From: Rhynchonema sp. JSB1_4 | Lineage: Eukaryota; Nematoda; Chromadorea; Monhysterida; Xyalidae | Assembly: GCA_030248065.1 (NCBI GenBank) | Contig: JASAMV010002763.1 | Span: 35,887-99,886, forward strand | Direction of reading: 5' to 3' | DNA: 64,000 nucleotides | Part shown: in pieces, positions 25,001-36,950 of the stretch | How positions within the stretch are numbered: position 1 is the stretch's first letter | Layout: each line of letters opens with the position of its first letter | Translations under genes and position numbers: made by a program | Notes under the pieces: generated by a model | Databases searched by the model: none | The model's input: only the letters and a program-made list of their open reading frames with translations | What the model was told of the DNA's origin: nothing

Positions 25001-27300
25001 GAAAGTACTGCCAGCTATAGTCGAATTCTCAAAATGTGCAGAAAAGATTAAAGGGGGCCTTTCGCATTTGAAACCCCCTTCAAACTTCGCATGTATTTAG
25101 ACAGTGGTCAAGGCGTCATAAATGTCAAACACACCGGAGGTCTAACGTTCAGCATGCGGTCAGGAGATCCCCTTCAAGGGGAACATCCGCGAACAAAATC
25201 AAATGTGGACCAGCCCAATTTCTACCTGCGCATTCAGGCAACTCGCCTGATGACAAGGGCGGTCAAGGCGCAGAATGTTTCGCACGATATTTGCCCCTTC
25301 CTCACGATAGAATTTCGCTTTTCTTTTTATTTCGAATTGCAACGAATTGTTCATGCGTGGCTGCTAAATGTTTCAAGGTCTGCTTGTCGCGCTGGAACAA
25401 TTCGTTGAAATTCGAAATATAAAGAAAAGCGAAATTCCATAGTTAGTGTTGTTGCACGTTTCATGCGAAACATTCATTCGCCTTGACACCTTTTTGATCA
25501 AGCAGTTTGCCTGAATGCGCAGGTATAAATTGGGCTGGTCCGCGGCACACTTTGTTCCCGGATGTTCTTCTTAAAGTGCATCTCCTGGTCGCATGCTGCA
25601 GATTGGGTTCTTGGTGCGTGAGAGTTTAACAACGCCCTGAACAATATTCAAATGCGTGCAAAGTTTGAAGGCGGTTTGAAATGCGAAAGGCCCCCTTTAA
25701 AGGGGGCCTTTCGCATTTCAAACCCCCTTTAAACTTCGCGTGTGTTTAGACAGCGGTCAATGCGTCATAAAAGTCAAACACACCGGAGGTCTAACGTTCA
25801 GCATGCGGCCAGGAGATGCCCTTCAAGAGGAACATCCGCGAACAAAATCAAATGTGGACCTGCCCAATTTCTACCTGCGCATTCAGGCAACTCGCCTGAT
25901 GACAAGGGCGGTCAAGGCGCTGAATGTTTCGCACGATACCTGCCCCTGCCTCACTATAGAATTTCGCTTTTCTTTTTATTTCGAATTGCAACGAATTGTT
26001 CATGCGTGGCTGCTAAATGTTTCAAGGTCTGCTTGTCGCGCTGGAACAATTCGTTGAAATTCGAAATCTAAAGAAAAGCGAAATTCCATAATTAGTGGTG
26101 TTGCACGTTTCATGCGAAACATTCATTCGCCTTGACACCTTTTTGATCAAGCAGTTTGCCTGAATGCGCAGGTATAAATTGGGCTGGTCCGCGGCACACT
26201 TTGTTCCCGGATGTTCTTTTTAAAGTGCATCTCCTGGTCGCATGCTGCAGATTGGGTTCTTGGTCCGTGAGAGTTTAATAACGCCCTGAACAATATTCAA
26301 ATGCGTGCAAAGTTTGAAGGCGGTTTGAAATGCGAAAGGCCCCCTTTAAGGTTTTTTTGGGTTGCCTTGCATGATCAATACATATACAACATAGTGAGCG
26401 CAATTTAAGTAGTAATTTCTTTGCTTTTGTTCTGAGCCTCCTGGTCCAAAATCTACATTATTCGTTTATGTACCCTGATCTTACAAGGGAAACAAAACCC
26501 TTCAAATTTTTTGGCACATTTTGAGAATTTGACCACAGTTGATCCAGACATTCAGCAAAAACGGCTCAAGTTTCATTTTTCAGCATCGACCCAAAGGCAA
26601 AAGCGAGCTGAAGGAATCCGAGTTGACCCCAATTTCGGCTCACATCGTGTCAAAAACCACGGGCTCCGGGAAGGCCGTGTACGAATTGACTGCCGACTAC
26701 ACCGACATCAAGCACACAGTGTGCGTCTGTTCGACCAAGGTGTGACTTTGATTTTGCTCTGCTCCGTGAACTTGCACAATTCGCTACTGGTTACTTTCAC
26801 AGGAACTGCGAGTGGCTGTCACGGTCAATCAACGATTTCCAAGGCAGGCGAAAACCCCCGTGTTCGGTGTTCCAGCGGGCCCGCTGGTGGGCACACTCAG
26901 CCGCATCAAGTCGATCGTGAAGGAACAGACCGGCTTGACTGACAAACAGTTTCTGATCTACGGCGAAAGCCGATGTTTGTTTCTTTTGTTGTCTGCCTTC
27001 CAAATGCTGCAAGCCACACGATTGATGACCAATTGCAGTTGCTGGCGAAGACACGAAAAAGTGGATCAAAACCGACAAAGCCACCGAGCTCTACCTGTTG
27101 GATCCGATTGAACGCATGTCGGCGACTGAAGGGACTTACGAATTGGAACTGTTTCTGTGTTAGTCCTTACCAAAATTCAGCGCTGATCAAATGAACAATG
27201 CCGACTTCCACTTACAATGCTTTCACATTCAGGCAAGCCGAACGGCTACCCGCTCGACGATTACTTCGAGCTGCAACGTCGTCACGCCGCTGCCGAATGA
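22005..27300 (+). CDS. Unrecognised 342-residue protein, 8 exons
   Basis: Proposed join 22005-22065, 23474-23584, 23665-23763, 24480-24676, 26539-26739, 26803-26974, 27039-27158, 27233-27300. Every phase agrees and the total is 1029 nt. The start reads MSTGTSSEDDWQFRPMATKS. The middle has GVHELDYVFNQRHAKNRFPD, AHLYCVVKIKDGAVANCFYR and VRNAEAKDMDGQPTAVKLLL. The C-terminal half is rich in alternating hydrophobic strands (ELRVAVTVNQRFPRQ; SIVKEQTGLTDKQFLIYGES; YELELFLCKPNGYPLDDYFE) and ends LQRRHAAAE-stop. No signal peptide or membrane span is seen; a soluble, beta-rich protein is likely. The fragment with GLTDKQFLIYGES recalls ubiquitin-like folds but is not a clear match. An AATAAA lies near 27322. 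The fourth intron (1.86 kb) contains two tandem foldbacks. Confidence 0.6.
25050..26348. mobile_element. Tandem pair of about 650-bp foldback units
   Basis: Unit 1 (25050 to about 25698) and unit 2 (about 25698-26348) are direct copies with few differences. Each begins AAAGGGGGCCTTTCGCATTT and ends with the inverse AAATGCGAAAGGCCCCCTTT, and pairs along its length (for example TTTCTACCTGCGCATTCAGG with CCTGAATGCGCAGG). An inner hairpin uses AATTTCGCTTTTCT and AGAAAAGCGAAATT. The units join at a shared CCTTTAAAGGGGG. There is no transposase. They sit in the long intron of the 342-residue gene. Confidence 0.85.
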
Positions 27301-27747
27301 TGAGGATTACGTCTGATGAAAATAAATCAAAATCAAAGGAATTTTTATCCGCGTCACCTTTTTCACTTTTAGTACTGAGAAGTAGGGATTATTTTATATC
27401 ACCATTGGAATGTATGTATTTCTGTCACAGGTGGCTTTGTGAAAAATGAGGATTTTTTCTGTTGAAAAAACGTGAATTTTATCGAGGAACTGTGAAATAA
27501 AATGTTTAACTTCTGTTGCGTGCGCTGAACGTTGAAGAACGAATGTGATAACTGCAAAATCACAGATCTGTTTTCTTTCAAAAAATACTTTTCTGTGATC
27601 AATTTCGAATACATGCATATCTCTCAGTGATGGTCCTAATTTGCACAACATGACAAACTATATACGTAATCAAGTTGTCACAGCTTGGTATCATGCCCAT
27701 TGCTGGTGATCATAAGCTCGCTTATAAGAAATGGACAAATAAACGTG

Positions 27748-27912
27748 TCAGAAACGCACCAGGCTGACGGGCATGGGCACCTCACACGGATAGCAGTTGG
27801 TGCGTGGCGCGAATTGGTGACTGTCACACTCGCACACTTTGCACGACGAACGGGCGTGTGACGAACGGATGCGATGGGATACAGTCTCGGCCGAGACACT
27901 GAATACCCATGA
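27748..27912 (-). CDS. Possible cysteine-rich terminal exon
   Basis: A phase-0 open segment of 55 codons follows a good acceptor (TTTTTTTCTTTGCAG on the minus strand) and ends at TGA 27748. It encodes SCKVCECDSHQFAPRTNCYP followed by CEVPMPVSLVRF. The C-x2-C-x-C ... C-x2-C spacing suggests a zinc-binding or disulfide-rich tail. No upstream exon could be tied to it with confidence, although an open frame at 28261-28400 on the same strand (FGEVVHQVIVTADALDSELQ) might be related. It is convergent with the 342-residue gene, about 450 bp away. Confidence 0.3.
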   Translation of the reverse strand, partial: SWVFSVSAETVSHRIRSSHARSSCKVCECDSHQFAPRTNCYPCEVPMPVSLVRF

Positions 27913-28633
27913 CTGCAAAGAAATTGTTTTTTTTAAGTTTTTTGTTTGGATTTCACCATTTTGATCTGCTCTGAGATCAAAGGAAATGCGGCTTGCGATG
28001 AGTTTCCTCCAAGCTATGTAATGCGCTTACCCTGTCGTTTTTTGTGCGCTAGCAGAGACGAAAAACAGAAAGGTTTTGCAACCTACACCAACACTAGCCC
28101 GATTTCGAACATGCTGTGTGTTCAAAACGAATAGAAAGAGAAAATCATCATGCTCCACTTTGTATTCTTCAACGTGTAACATTTCCCAAATCAGCAGCCA
28201 CGTCAGAATGTTTCACAATTTTGACAGCTGCGAAATCGAGCTCATGTCGGTGTAGTTTGCCTATACAATGTCGGTATGTTTCATGATATACTGTAGTTCG
28301 CTATCAAGTGCATCGGCAGTGACGATGACCTGGTGCACCACTTCTCCGAAAGCAGGTCGTAAAAGGCAAACAAACAAACACATTACCGTCGAATTCACAC
28401 AATCTATAGTGCGCGACAATGAGAACTTGAGTTGTTCAGTATGTCCTGCCTGACAAAGAACAAGTTGAAGCCAGGTTTTGAATTCCCGCCAAGCCATGTA
28501 TTGGAGGCAAATTTGCCAGAGGCGTTCGCACTGACGAGCCCTGGCGCCTCGGTCTGTCTACGAAAGCAGGGCGAAACAGACCAACATTACTGCACTCAGT
28601 ACTATATGTATATGTACAGTATGCTGTGACTAT

Positions 28634-28962
28634 CGCGTTGAAAGAATCGGAAACATATTCGCAACAAATTTGAATGCAATCAAACCGACGTATTCAAAGT
28701 TTCTCATGTTTCACGAGAACTGGGAGAATTGGCCAAAATGCACCGTCTGGCACGATGGCAGTGGTTTGTGACCGTCGATTTTTCTCCTTCTTGACTGACC
28801 AACATGTATATTGTCAAATTTTCAGGTATTGGTGCGGCATGGTTACTTGACTCGATCACAGTTGAAGACACGCAGACCAACTTTTCATATCACTTTGATT
28901 GTCATCAATGGTTGTCGAAATCGGATGCAATCACGAAAGAACTCCATAATACTATCTGAGCA
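28634..28962 (+). pseudogene. Broken copy of the PLAT gene 3' end
   Basis: This matches the last PLAT repeat of the gene ending at 19103, including the intron before the final exon and the final exon ending HNTI-stop. The penultimate exon carries two extra bases relative to the intact copy (GAAACATATTCGC for GAAACGAATCGC, and GGCCAAAATG for GGCCAAATG), so the frame is lost. The rest of the PLAT array is absent. Confidence 0.85.
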
Positions 28963-30444
28963 CAATTGAACCAAACACAACAAGCGTTGTTTCCACCCAC
29001 GTGATATCATATGGATCCATCAGACCATTCATAAGGTATACAGTAAGTATTATGGATGTTTCTCCCAAACCCAATAAATTTTTCAAACTGACAGAACAAA
29101 ATCAGTTTTATTTCTGTTCCCGAAATTGCATGGATATTGTACTGACGCGCTTGCCCATGATTAGATATTTTCTTGAAAACGAGATCGATAAAATCAGTAC
29201 CTACATCGCATTTATTGTTTTTCACGTCAGAATCGAATATCGACTACTTTCACAGATTGTTCATCCCGATCTTTTTCATCCGAATTTGATGCCGTACTAA
29301 TCGAATCTTGGGTGAACGCAGCAGGCGAGACAACGCTGACCTGGAAATCCAGGCAATACACAAAAAGTGAAAATAAATACATACTGCATGTACAGTATAT
29401 GAAAAGAAAATGAATGAATATGCATAGTATTACCTCCTGCGAACTGCAACAATTGTCTTCGGTGAATGAACTGGTTGTTTCTGCCGTCGAGCTGTTGGTT
29501 TGGGTGTTGGATTGATTGAGACCGAGACTATCGGTGAGTTTTGTTTCCGGTTCACGCACCCACAATTGTGTGCGGCGTTTCTTGCTGATCTTCGGTGCGA
29601 AATGTCTGAAAAGTTGAAAACAGTAAGCATGCTTTTTGTGAACCAAACTGATGGGCACTAGTTCGATCCGGTCACAATAAACGCACGTTTTGTTGTTGTA
29701 TTTGATGGCGTCGCGTCGTTTCAATTTTGCGTGCGGCAACCGTCGGAACAACAATCGTTCGAGGGCCAATGGTGGACATTCGAATACGATGGCGAACGGG
29801 ATGGACAGGACGTAGCTGAGTAGAAGGTGGCCCACGGCCTGCATGGGGATCGGGTGAATGTGCATGTGAATATGTGCATTGACCGCGTGAACATGTGAAT
29901 GGAATCAGTGAATCTAACCATGGCGAGCGTGTGCCAATGGCTGGAATGGTAGATCGGTTGAGCGAGCGAATGGTAGTAGATGATCATGAGCAGTTCGTGC
30001 ACCAGATACACGCTGTAGGTGAGACGCGCCATCGGACGCCAGCCGGGCCACGACAACAACTTGTTGATCACTCGTGGTGACGCATCGGCCTGATTGATTG
30101 GTGTAAATGAATAGTTGAACCAGTGAATGAATGACTGTCCCCGTACCTGACACAGCCAGATGAGCGTGCACAAGCACATCGAGAATACCACCCGACTGCC
30201 TGAGGCGTAGATGAACACGTAGAGCGTGGAATGCCACCCACTGTACAGGGGCCAGGCACCGAAGATGGACCAGATGAAGCCGGGTAGAATGACGAGCCAA
30301 AAAGCTGAAAGACTGTTCGTTGATAAATAATGTCTTTCATAATGTTCTAATAGTTTATGTAACCTGCGGCCGTTTTCGTGCCCAAATTGTAAATCTTTTG
30401 TCCCTTCATGACCAGATGCCAGCCGCACAAACAGCCCAGCAAAT
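28634..30444. repeat. Segmental duplication, copy B
   Basis: This is the counterpart of 18772-21073. Here the PLAT part is broken while the acyltransferase part is intact and continues upstream into a full gene. In copy A the situation is reversed. It lacks the 509-bp insertion and the palindrome arm seen in copy A. Confidence 0.85.
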
Positions 30445-33400
30445 ACGGTCCGATGCGGCAGTAGGGCATGTTGTAGATCGTCTTGAATCCTTCCTGGAAT
30501 CACAACGGGTGATATTTTCGAAACAGTGTAAAGGTCAGTTGGATGCAAAGGTAGTCGGAAGGCTCGGTGTGAGGAAGTTCGGTGTAAGCTTGGCGTAAGC
30601 TTGAGAGAGTGCACGCTGAGCAAGCAGCAGGCGCGCGTTTCGAAACAAAAGGTCTAATTTGACTGTCCTCTGTGCAAGTGTTTGAATCGTTTGTTTGCAA
30701 TACTGTTTGCTTAGGCTAGTTGCACAACGGTTTCAAACTATATGTATGAATTTCGTAATCTGTTATGGAGCCGTTTTGATTTCGTGCAGCGATAAGTTTA
30801 CCGCCGTCAAATTGTTTGGCGCCGCCTTCAATGAATGTTCAATTTCTCAACAGCTTTGCGGTGAAACGTCAGGTAACTTAAAAATATTCTTTTAGAACGT
30901 TTATGCAACCAGTTTAAATGAACTGTGCATAGATTCCAAGTAAGCGATTTAGACATGCACAGCTGACTGTCAAATTTGACCTTTCGATTGGAAACGCGCG
31001 TCTGCTGCTTCCTCAGCGTGCACTGTTTCGAGCTGCCGAACTTTCTCACACCGAGTCTTCCACCGGCCATTACAATCATCTGACCTTTACACTTTTTCGA
31101 AAATGCCACTCAACATATTTTTGAGTATTTGATCAGAAAGTATAAGAAGAGAAATAAATTCACGCAACACCTCAATCAAATGACTGTTGTACTGTTCATC
31201 TGACATAAAGAAGAGTAGATTTGGCGGGAATTTGAATTTGATGGTCAGAAATCCGGTGAGGAACATTGATGCACTGATGAGCAGCGTGCAGAGGGCGGTG
31301 GATGCGGTGTGGGACTGAAAACTTTCCGTCATATTGAAACATCATGCAGTGAATTTCACCGTAATCTACCATGACACATGGACCCACATACCCATTTCAT
31401 GATCGCGAATACGATAGGTGTTACGACAAAGAACTGCATGTCCAACGCCAGATACCACATCCAGGGTAGGCAACGGCCGTCGAACCAGTTGGAGATGTAG
31501 AGCAGTTGACGCCACCAGTCATGGCCGGATGAACATTGAGCACCTGTACGGGATTGACCGGGTGAATCGTGCAACTAGGGCGATGGCAATACGCAGTCCA
31601 TGCTCTGCATGGTAACCGGGTTTGCAGTGAACCCCCTTGAGTGATCTGGTCACGAACATGATCAATAGCGACGGGCCCGTCTTTGTCGGTGTCGAACCGA
31701 GTCAATACAAAGAGGGTGCACAGTACAACCAATGCTCTATTCGGCACTCACCCAACAACTGATCATGCTGCCAGCCAGGCCCATGTGCCAACGAAGGCAG
31801 CACACTGTGTGCCATGCCCAACACAATGGCATGTGGCGTGATCAAACGTGCCACGCGATGGAACAGACACAACAGTAGGCGTTTAGGATGCCATTGCGAA
31901 CGGTCGCTGGCGGCCGAGTGCGGACGCAGGCGTTTGGTGCTGAAACATTTTGTTTGATTGGGGCATGATTTCAAATTTACAAATTGTGACGTGTCACCGA
32001 CCGTTTTGCCCAGGCGTACGCCGCGAGCAGACCACTGAGCGTGAAGAAAGCGTCAACGCCAAGCGACGCATTCAGCACCAGCTGCCATGAAATAAGTCGT
32101 TATGTTGTATGTTTTAATTTACCGTACCCTTCCACCACTACCGTATACCTACAGTACCCACCTGTGCAGCTACGGTGTCCCTTGTATGTTCGACCAACGT
32201 CAGCAGATTCGATACGTGTGGCAGCGAGAATAGATGGCTGTGGCCAATCACGATCCAGCACATGGCCAGCACACGGATGCCGAACAGACACGGGATACGA
32301 CCTGACATGCATCATAGTTCTTGTCATTGGGTGATTTGTCGGAAATGATATGCGGGTGCAGGTGTGCTGATGTTTCATCTGCTCGTCTTATTAGCAATAA
32401 AACAGCACCAAAGACGATCACGCAATCAACGTACGGTACCGGGTGCAATTCCAGGCTGAAAGTTGAAGTCGCGTGCACGCGCGTGCGAAACAGTATAGGC
32501 AAAGTATAGGCAAAAGTCGAAGTAACTTCGCGAAGTTTTGCGCGTGCGCTGCCTATGTTTTAGCACAAGGAAGTCGCGTTCACGCGACTTCAACTTTCAG
32601 CCAAGAATTGCACCCGGAACTGTATACCCAACCGGGCATCATGCTGCTGGTTGTGCGTCCCCCGTCCTCCGATCGCAGCAGCCAACGAGCGTTGAGACGC
32701 ACAGAGAACGCGGTGAGGAAACGACGCCAACATTTGGTGGGAGTGGTGAATGTGGCACGCAGGGCGCGAAGCGACTACAGTCAATCCATAATGAGTCAAT
32801 TAACAATCAATCAGGTATCCATTCAATCTTTTACTCGGTCAACAACCCAATTAAACAATCACTAATTCAATCGATCAAAGTGTACCTTGAAGCTCAACTG
32901 TGACTCCAAGTCCACCCTTCTCACACAGCTGGCCGTGCTGCCCGACACGATCGAACGACGTTGTCTTCGCTGACGACGCTTGCGGTTGCACGCACTGCAA
33001 GAACAACAACCTTCACATTACATGCAATCTTACGACATTCTCACGAAAACCATTGTGAATTATAAAATTAATTTATGAATAAAAATTATTAAATAAAAAT
33101 TAATTTATGAATAAAACCATTTTGTGGCGCACCTTGTCCTCCAATAATCCCACGATGTGCCCAACATCACCAGTGCACCGAACACACCACAAACACTGAT
33201 GAACGCGATCGTGGCATGGGGTCGATGGTGGAAGATTGAATCGGGCTCGCTGTGGCAGTACACCCAGGCGTTCTGCAGCACAACAGGGTAGCTCATTTGA
33301 ACATGTAACAATTATCAATTGTTGAAATCGCGGCAAATTCGGGTGCATACTTTCGTCAAATCGGTCAACATCGATGCATTCACACTGGCGTTCACCAACA

Positions 33401-34708
33401 TTTGCATCAGTTTGGTCAGATGGCTGGCGCGACAGGCTGGAAAAAGTCAGAAAATACGGTGATGTATCATAAAATGAGAAACATGAAACATCAGCAATAT
33501 AGTGATAATTAACCCTTGGGCACACACACGCCCAGATGGACGCGAGGCAGATGTCGCTGACGGGCAAAGTCGGATATGGTGCTGGATTTGATACTGAAAA
33601 ATGGGAATTTATTTCAGATCAAGAGTCCGAATCACACTTCCAAAAAAGCTTTTTCCTTTATACATAGCAGTACCTGCAATAATGAGCGTTGCTGCTGGTT
33701 TCGGTCCAATTTGTGTAATTTCCTTGATGTTCAGGGTGCGTGGTCTGTGTGGCCAAACATTGGTGATAATCGCCGTACCACAACCATTGTGGAGAACGTG
33801 ACAGACCCGGTGCCGGACGACCTGAAGGTAAAATAGATCACTTATCACATTGAATTATAAAGGACTAAGCAAAATTTGGATTGTCAACAATCCCGATGAT
33901 AATTCAATTGAACAGCAAGATTCGTCAAATAAAACTACCCCAAGAATCAAGCACGTGCAAGGCCCAGAGTTGGTCGGATAACTGATCAGATGTGTTGAGC
34001 CCTTTCGAATATGGAGAGTAGGCAGCTAGATCTAAAGTAAAAGCAGGTTGTTTTGCATCGCTGTTTATCATGAAACATCAGCTAGCCAACCGTCCACCAC
34101 GCCTACAGCAGTGGCAGCCAGATGCATCAACGCTCGCGCGCATTGCTCGCCGTCTTGTTCGGTTGCGGATAGTTCCTGAAAGTCCCGAGTGCTTAATTAA
34201 TCAATCGATAAATCAAAGTGAAAAACAATTTGAAAATTGACAGGTGCAGCCTGACATGATCGGTTGAACTTCGTCCCAGCAAGATCACTGAGGAGCACTG
34301 TACTCTTTGATAATAACCTGTAAAATGCGTCTCAATTGTGCTTGTCGCTTTGGATTCTCATCTGGATCGCACACTTGGTCTGAATTGATTAGGGATGCAT
34401 CGATGTTGATTGATTGATCATTGGCGATATCGCATCCGATCGATTTGATCATGTCAGTTGGTTGATCGGATAACATGTGCCACACGGTCGATAGACCGCG
34501 GTCAAGCATTGCTGCGCGTTTGGGAATTAGATGATAAAACAATTTAAAACTGTTTTTGCTAAAAGAAGTAGAAAAATAATGTCACTTTTTTACCTGGTTC
34601 GGTCACGTTAACGCTCCAATCCACCATAACTCCAGTTGTGTTTTGTGTCAGAAACAGCAGAATTATCAGGGTCAGAATTCGAGGTTGGCACGTTAGTGAG
34701 AGGGGCAT
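29227..34708 (-). CDS. NRF-6-like membrane acyltransferase, complete
   Basis: About 20 exons. Exon 1 (34708 to about 34600) begins MPLSLTCQPRILTLIILLFL, a signal peptide. Exons to about 33350 form the extracellular NRF domain (CARALMHLAATAVGVVDGWL; LWALHVLDSWG; HLPRVHLGVCVPK). Next come acyltransferase-3 family membrane segments: FLTAFSVRLNARWLL (near 32730), GIRVLAMCWIVIGHSHLFSL (near 32260), LGVDAFFTLSGLLAAYAWAK (near 32040), WWRQLLYISNWFDGRCLPWM (near 31510), YNMPYCRIGPYLLG (near 30460), YSVYLVHELLM (near 30020). The tail is hydrophilic. NRF-6/NDG-4 relatives in C. elegans affect fluoxetine response and yolk or lipid transport; the donor and acceptor here are unknown. The closest neighbour upstream is the dehydrogenase gene, 267 bp away on the same strand. 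Exon edges are approximate. Confidence 0.85.
30524..31094. mobile_element. hAT-type non-autonomous element in an intron
   Basis: The element starts CAGTGTAAAGGTCAG and ends GACCTTTACACTT. It is flanked by TTTCGAAA at 30516-30523 and 31095-31102. The arms pair further through AAACGCGCGTCTGCTGC and its inverse. The 8-bp duplication and CAGTG terminus fit hAT. It lies in the acyltransferase intron between the LREFIS- and EGFKTIYN-coding regions. The duplicated site is itself palindromic. Confidence 0.75.
32434..32622. mobile_element. Second copy of the TA-flanked MITE
   Basis: It has the same ends as 9076-9319 (GGTACCGGGTGCAATTCC ... GAATTGCACCCGGAACTG), TA on both sides (32432-32433, 32623-32624) and a shorter interior. 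It starts at the fifth or sixth base inside an acyltransferase intron on the minus strand, so the inferred donor GTATAC overlaps the TA duplication and the first element base. Confidence 0.8.
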
Positions 34709-34974
34709 GGTGTCACGTTAAAGGATGCTGATCAATATTAGAGGTTTTACTATTGGTCAATGAAGAAAATAACTCGGGATTATGAATTAATACGTGCATA
34801 GTATTCCCCTATTTTTGTCTTGTTGGCAAGTTCACACAAGCTGATAAGTGACATTGCAATTTCAATCTACTGCCAGCGGGACATTGAAAATCACGAATAG
34901 ACACATCGTATACAAATGTGCTAACAAAGTTTCGCATAGGATCAGATATACTGTAGGTAGTCTCGAGCAGGTGG

Positions 34975-36950
34975 TTATCCATTTCCAATAATTCCCCCAG
35001 TGACTTCATAGCACGATTGTGTCATGTAACTGGCTCGATCACTGCATAGAAACACACACATTTGTGCCACTTCACGCGGTTGACCCAATCGGCCAAGCGG
35101 CACATTGGGACGCAAAGCCGGATGATCGAGGTCCGATGTGGGAATGCCTGAATGGGAAAGGGGGTCCATTTTTTTGACACCATGTGGCCTGCACGGCTTC
35201 CCGCTTGTGAAATGAGGGCGACAAGTGCAAAAGTTTCCACTGTCGTATCATTATAGTTTATGCATCAATAGGCACTTTGTGTTATACATACATACCACAA
35301 ATGGAGATCAACATTCGTTCTAATCCTGCCTCCATGTTTTTTCATGCCCCTGAGACCTGCTCACGCGCGCCAGTGGTTTACCACGTCGTATTCAGTGCCA
35401 GTGCCAGCCAACGACCATTTGCTATGGTTCAATACTTACATACATGTACCTGAACGAGTCCTGATCTTATTCCGATCTGTTTGTCCCGATTCCACCTGAA
35501 CTCACCAGAATTCACAGCAATCGGTGTATCAATAGCACCCGGATGCACTGTGTTGCAACGAATGCCGTTTGGGCCCAACTCTTTTGCCAGCGATTTTGTC
35601 CATCCAACTTGGGCTGCTTTTGCCGCGCAATACGCGGGCATTTTACTGGAATCGATTGGATGCTATATTTCTTCAATCAAACGACAAACCATCGACAACC
35701 TGCATCCATTCACGCCGCAGCTGGAGATGTTCACAATTGAGCCCTTGATCTCATTATCTCGCATCAACAAGGCAAATTTTCGATTGACGACAAAAGTGCC
35801 TATGAAAATCAAGATTTTTTAATTCGTGTGCCTCAATGGTGTAACAAATCAACTGACTATAATGCTCGCACCTTTCATGTTCGTGTTCATAATTTTGTCA
35901 TAAATATCCTCCGTTGTTCCATCAAGCCCCTGAAATTTTGAACACAGGATCAACTCAGAAAATGATTTTAATTATTCGATTTAAAACATAAACAAAGAAC
36001 AAATAATAATCTTCATAGCAGAACAAGGGCGGATCCTGGGGTCACAGGGGTCATGGCCCCCTTTTGGTCCATTTAGCTCCTGAAGGGGGCACCGTTTCGG
36101 AAAGAAGAAGGAAAAAGGACTCCGAATTCGCAGGATTTTCACTTTGACACACTTCAAAAGTTCAAAAATTGCGCGCTTCGCGCGTCAGATACATTCATTT
36201 TCAATGCAATTTGGCTTTTCCGCGCGTAAAAAGTGCCAAAACATTCTGCGCATTGTCACATCTCGTATGATATGGTGTAAAAAGCGCAAAATTCTAAACA
36301 AGCACTAGGTAAAAATGACTTTTCGAAAATGGAACTATACCACTGGATAAAAATGACTTCTTGGATTTGGCCCCTCCCTTGACCAAAAGCTGGATCCGCC
36401 ACTGTAGCAGAATGTATAATGTGTATACCTACATTGACGGTGTAAATGGCGCCAGCACAGTGAATGACACAATCGGGATGTCGGTCGTATTTGGAATGTA
36501 TATCAACCGATAACTTATCGATCAGCGATGAATCAGTGACGTCACAGCATCGTTGCATGTGGTCGGAACCTGTGAGATTCATCTTTGACGACGACTTCTT
36601 AATGAGTCTGGCCGACGCTAGAGATTGGGGTCAGGCGAAGACCACGTCTGAATCAAGTATGTTGGCCCGAAATGGATGGAAAGTCTGGGGCAAGTCACTG
36701 GGGCAAGCTAGGTATAGTCCAATGCAAACCTGCGAATTGCAACTTTGGTTCGTTCTTATCAATGGCCACCACGGTGCCTTGCTCCTCCGCGCACAGTTCG
36801 GCGACCGCTTTGCCAATTCCGCTGGCCGCACCTGCAAATTCAGGTACTTCAAGTTTCTTCAATTGTTCTTGCGTATGCTGGGAAAGAGCGACATGTTTTT
36901 CAAATCAAACCTGTGACCAAGATCAGCTTTCCTTTCAGCTCTTCTGGCAT
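34975..36950 (-). CDS. Short-chain dehydrogenase, HSD17B8/FabG-like
   Basis: Exons on the minus strand: 36950-36911, 36831-36730, 36617-36433, 35929-35872, 35799-35700, 35645-35506, 35147-34975; 798 nt, 265 residues, all phases consistent. Motifs: the cofactor-binding TGAASGIG (about residues 14-21, after KGKLILV), DVTD, the CAGAI equivalent of NNAG, INISS-like NISS, the catalytic YCAAK (Tyr and Lys), the HPGAIDTP segment, and a C-terminal end EVTGG typical of HSD17B8 and bacterial FabG. It should catalyse NAD(P)-dependent oxidoreduction of hydroxy/keto acyl or steroid-type substrates; a mitochondrial fatty-acid role is inference. Length is normal for the family. The third intron holds a hAT-type insertion. 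Confidence 0.9.
36024..36404. mobile_element. hAT-type MITE with perfect 8-bp TSD
   Basis: The element starts CAAGGGCGGATCC and ends GGATCCGCCACTG. TAGCAGAA is duplicated at 36016-36023 and 36405-36412. The GC-rich ends (GGTCATGGCCCCC / TTGGCCCCTCCCTTGACC) pair imperfectly. CAGTGGCGGATCC-type termini and an 8-bp duplication are hallmarks of hAT. It lies in the third intron of the dehydrogenase gene. Confidence 0.85.

Noticed and set aside
25091..26057. Repeated 105-residue ORF (SGQ..I.VKHTGGLTFSMR)
   Set aside because: It falls entirely inside the tandem foldback units and its frame is open on both arms; no start context or family resemblance.
28261..28497. Minus-strand ORF ending FGEVVHQVIVTADALDSELQ...
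   Set aside because: It could be an exon upstream of 27912, but no phase-consistent donor joining the two was found.
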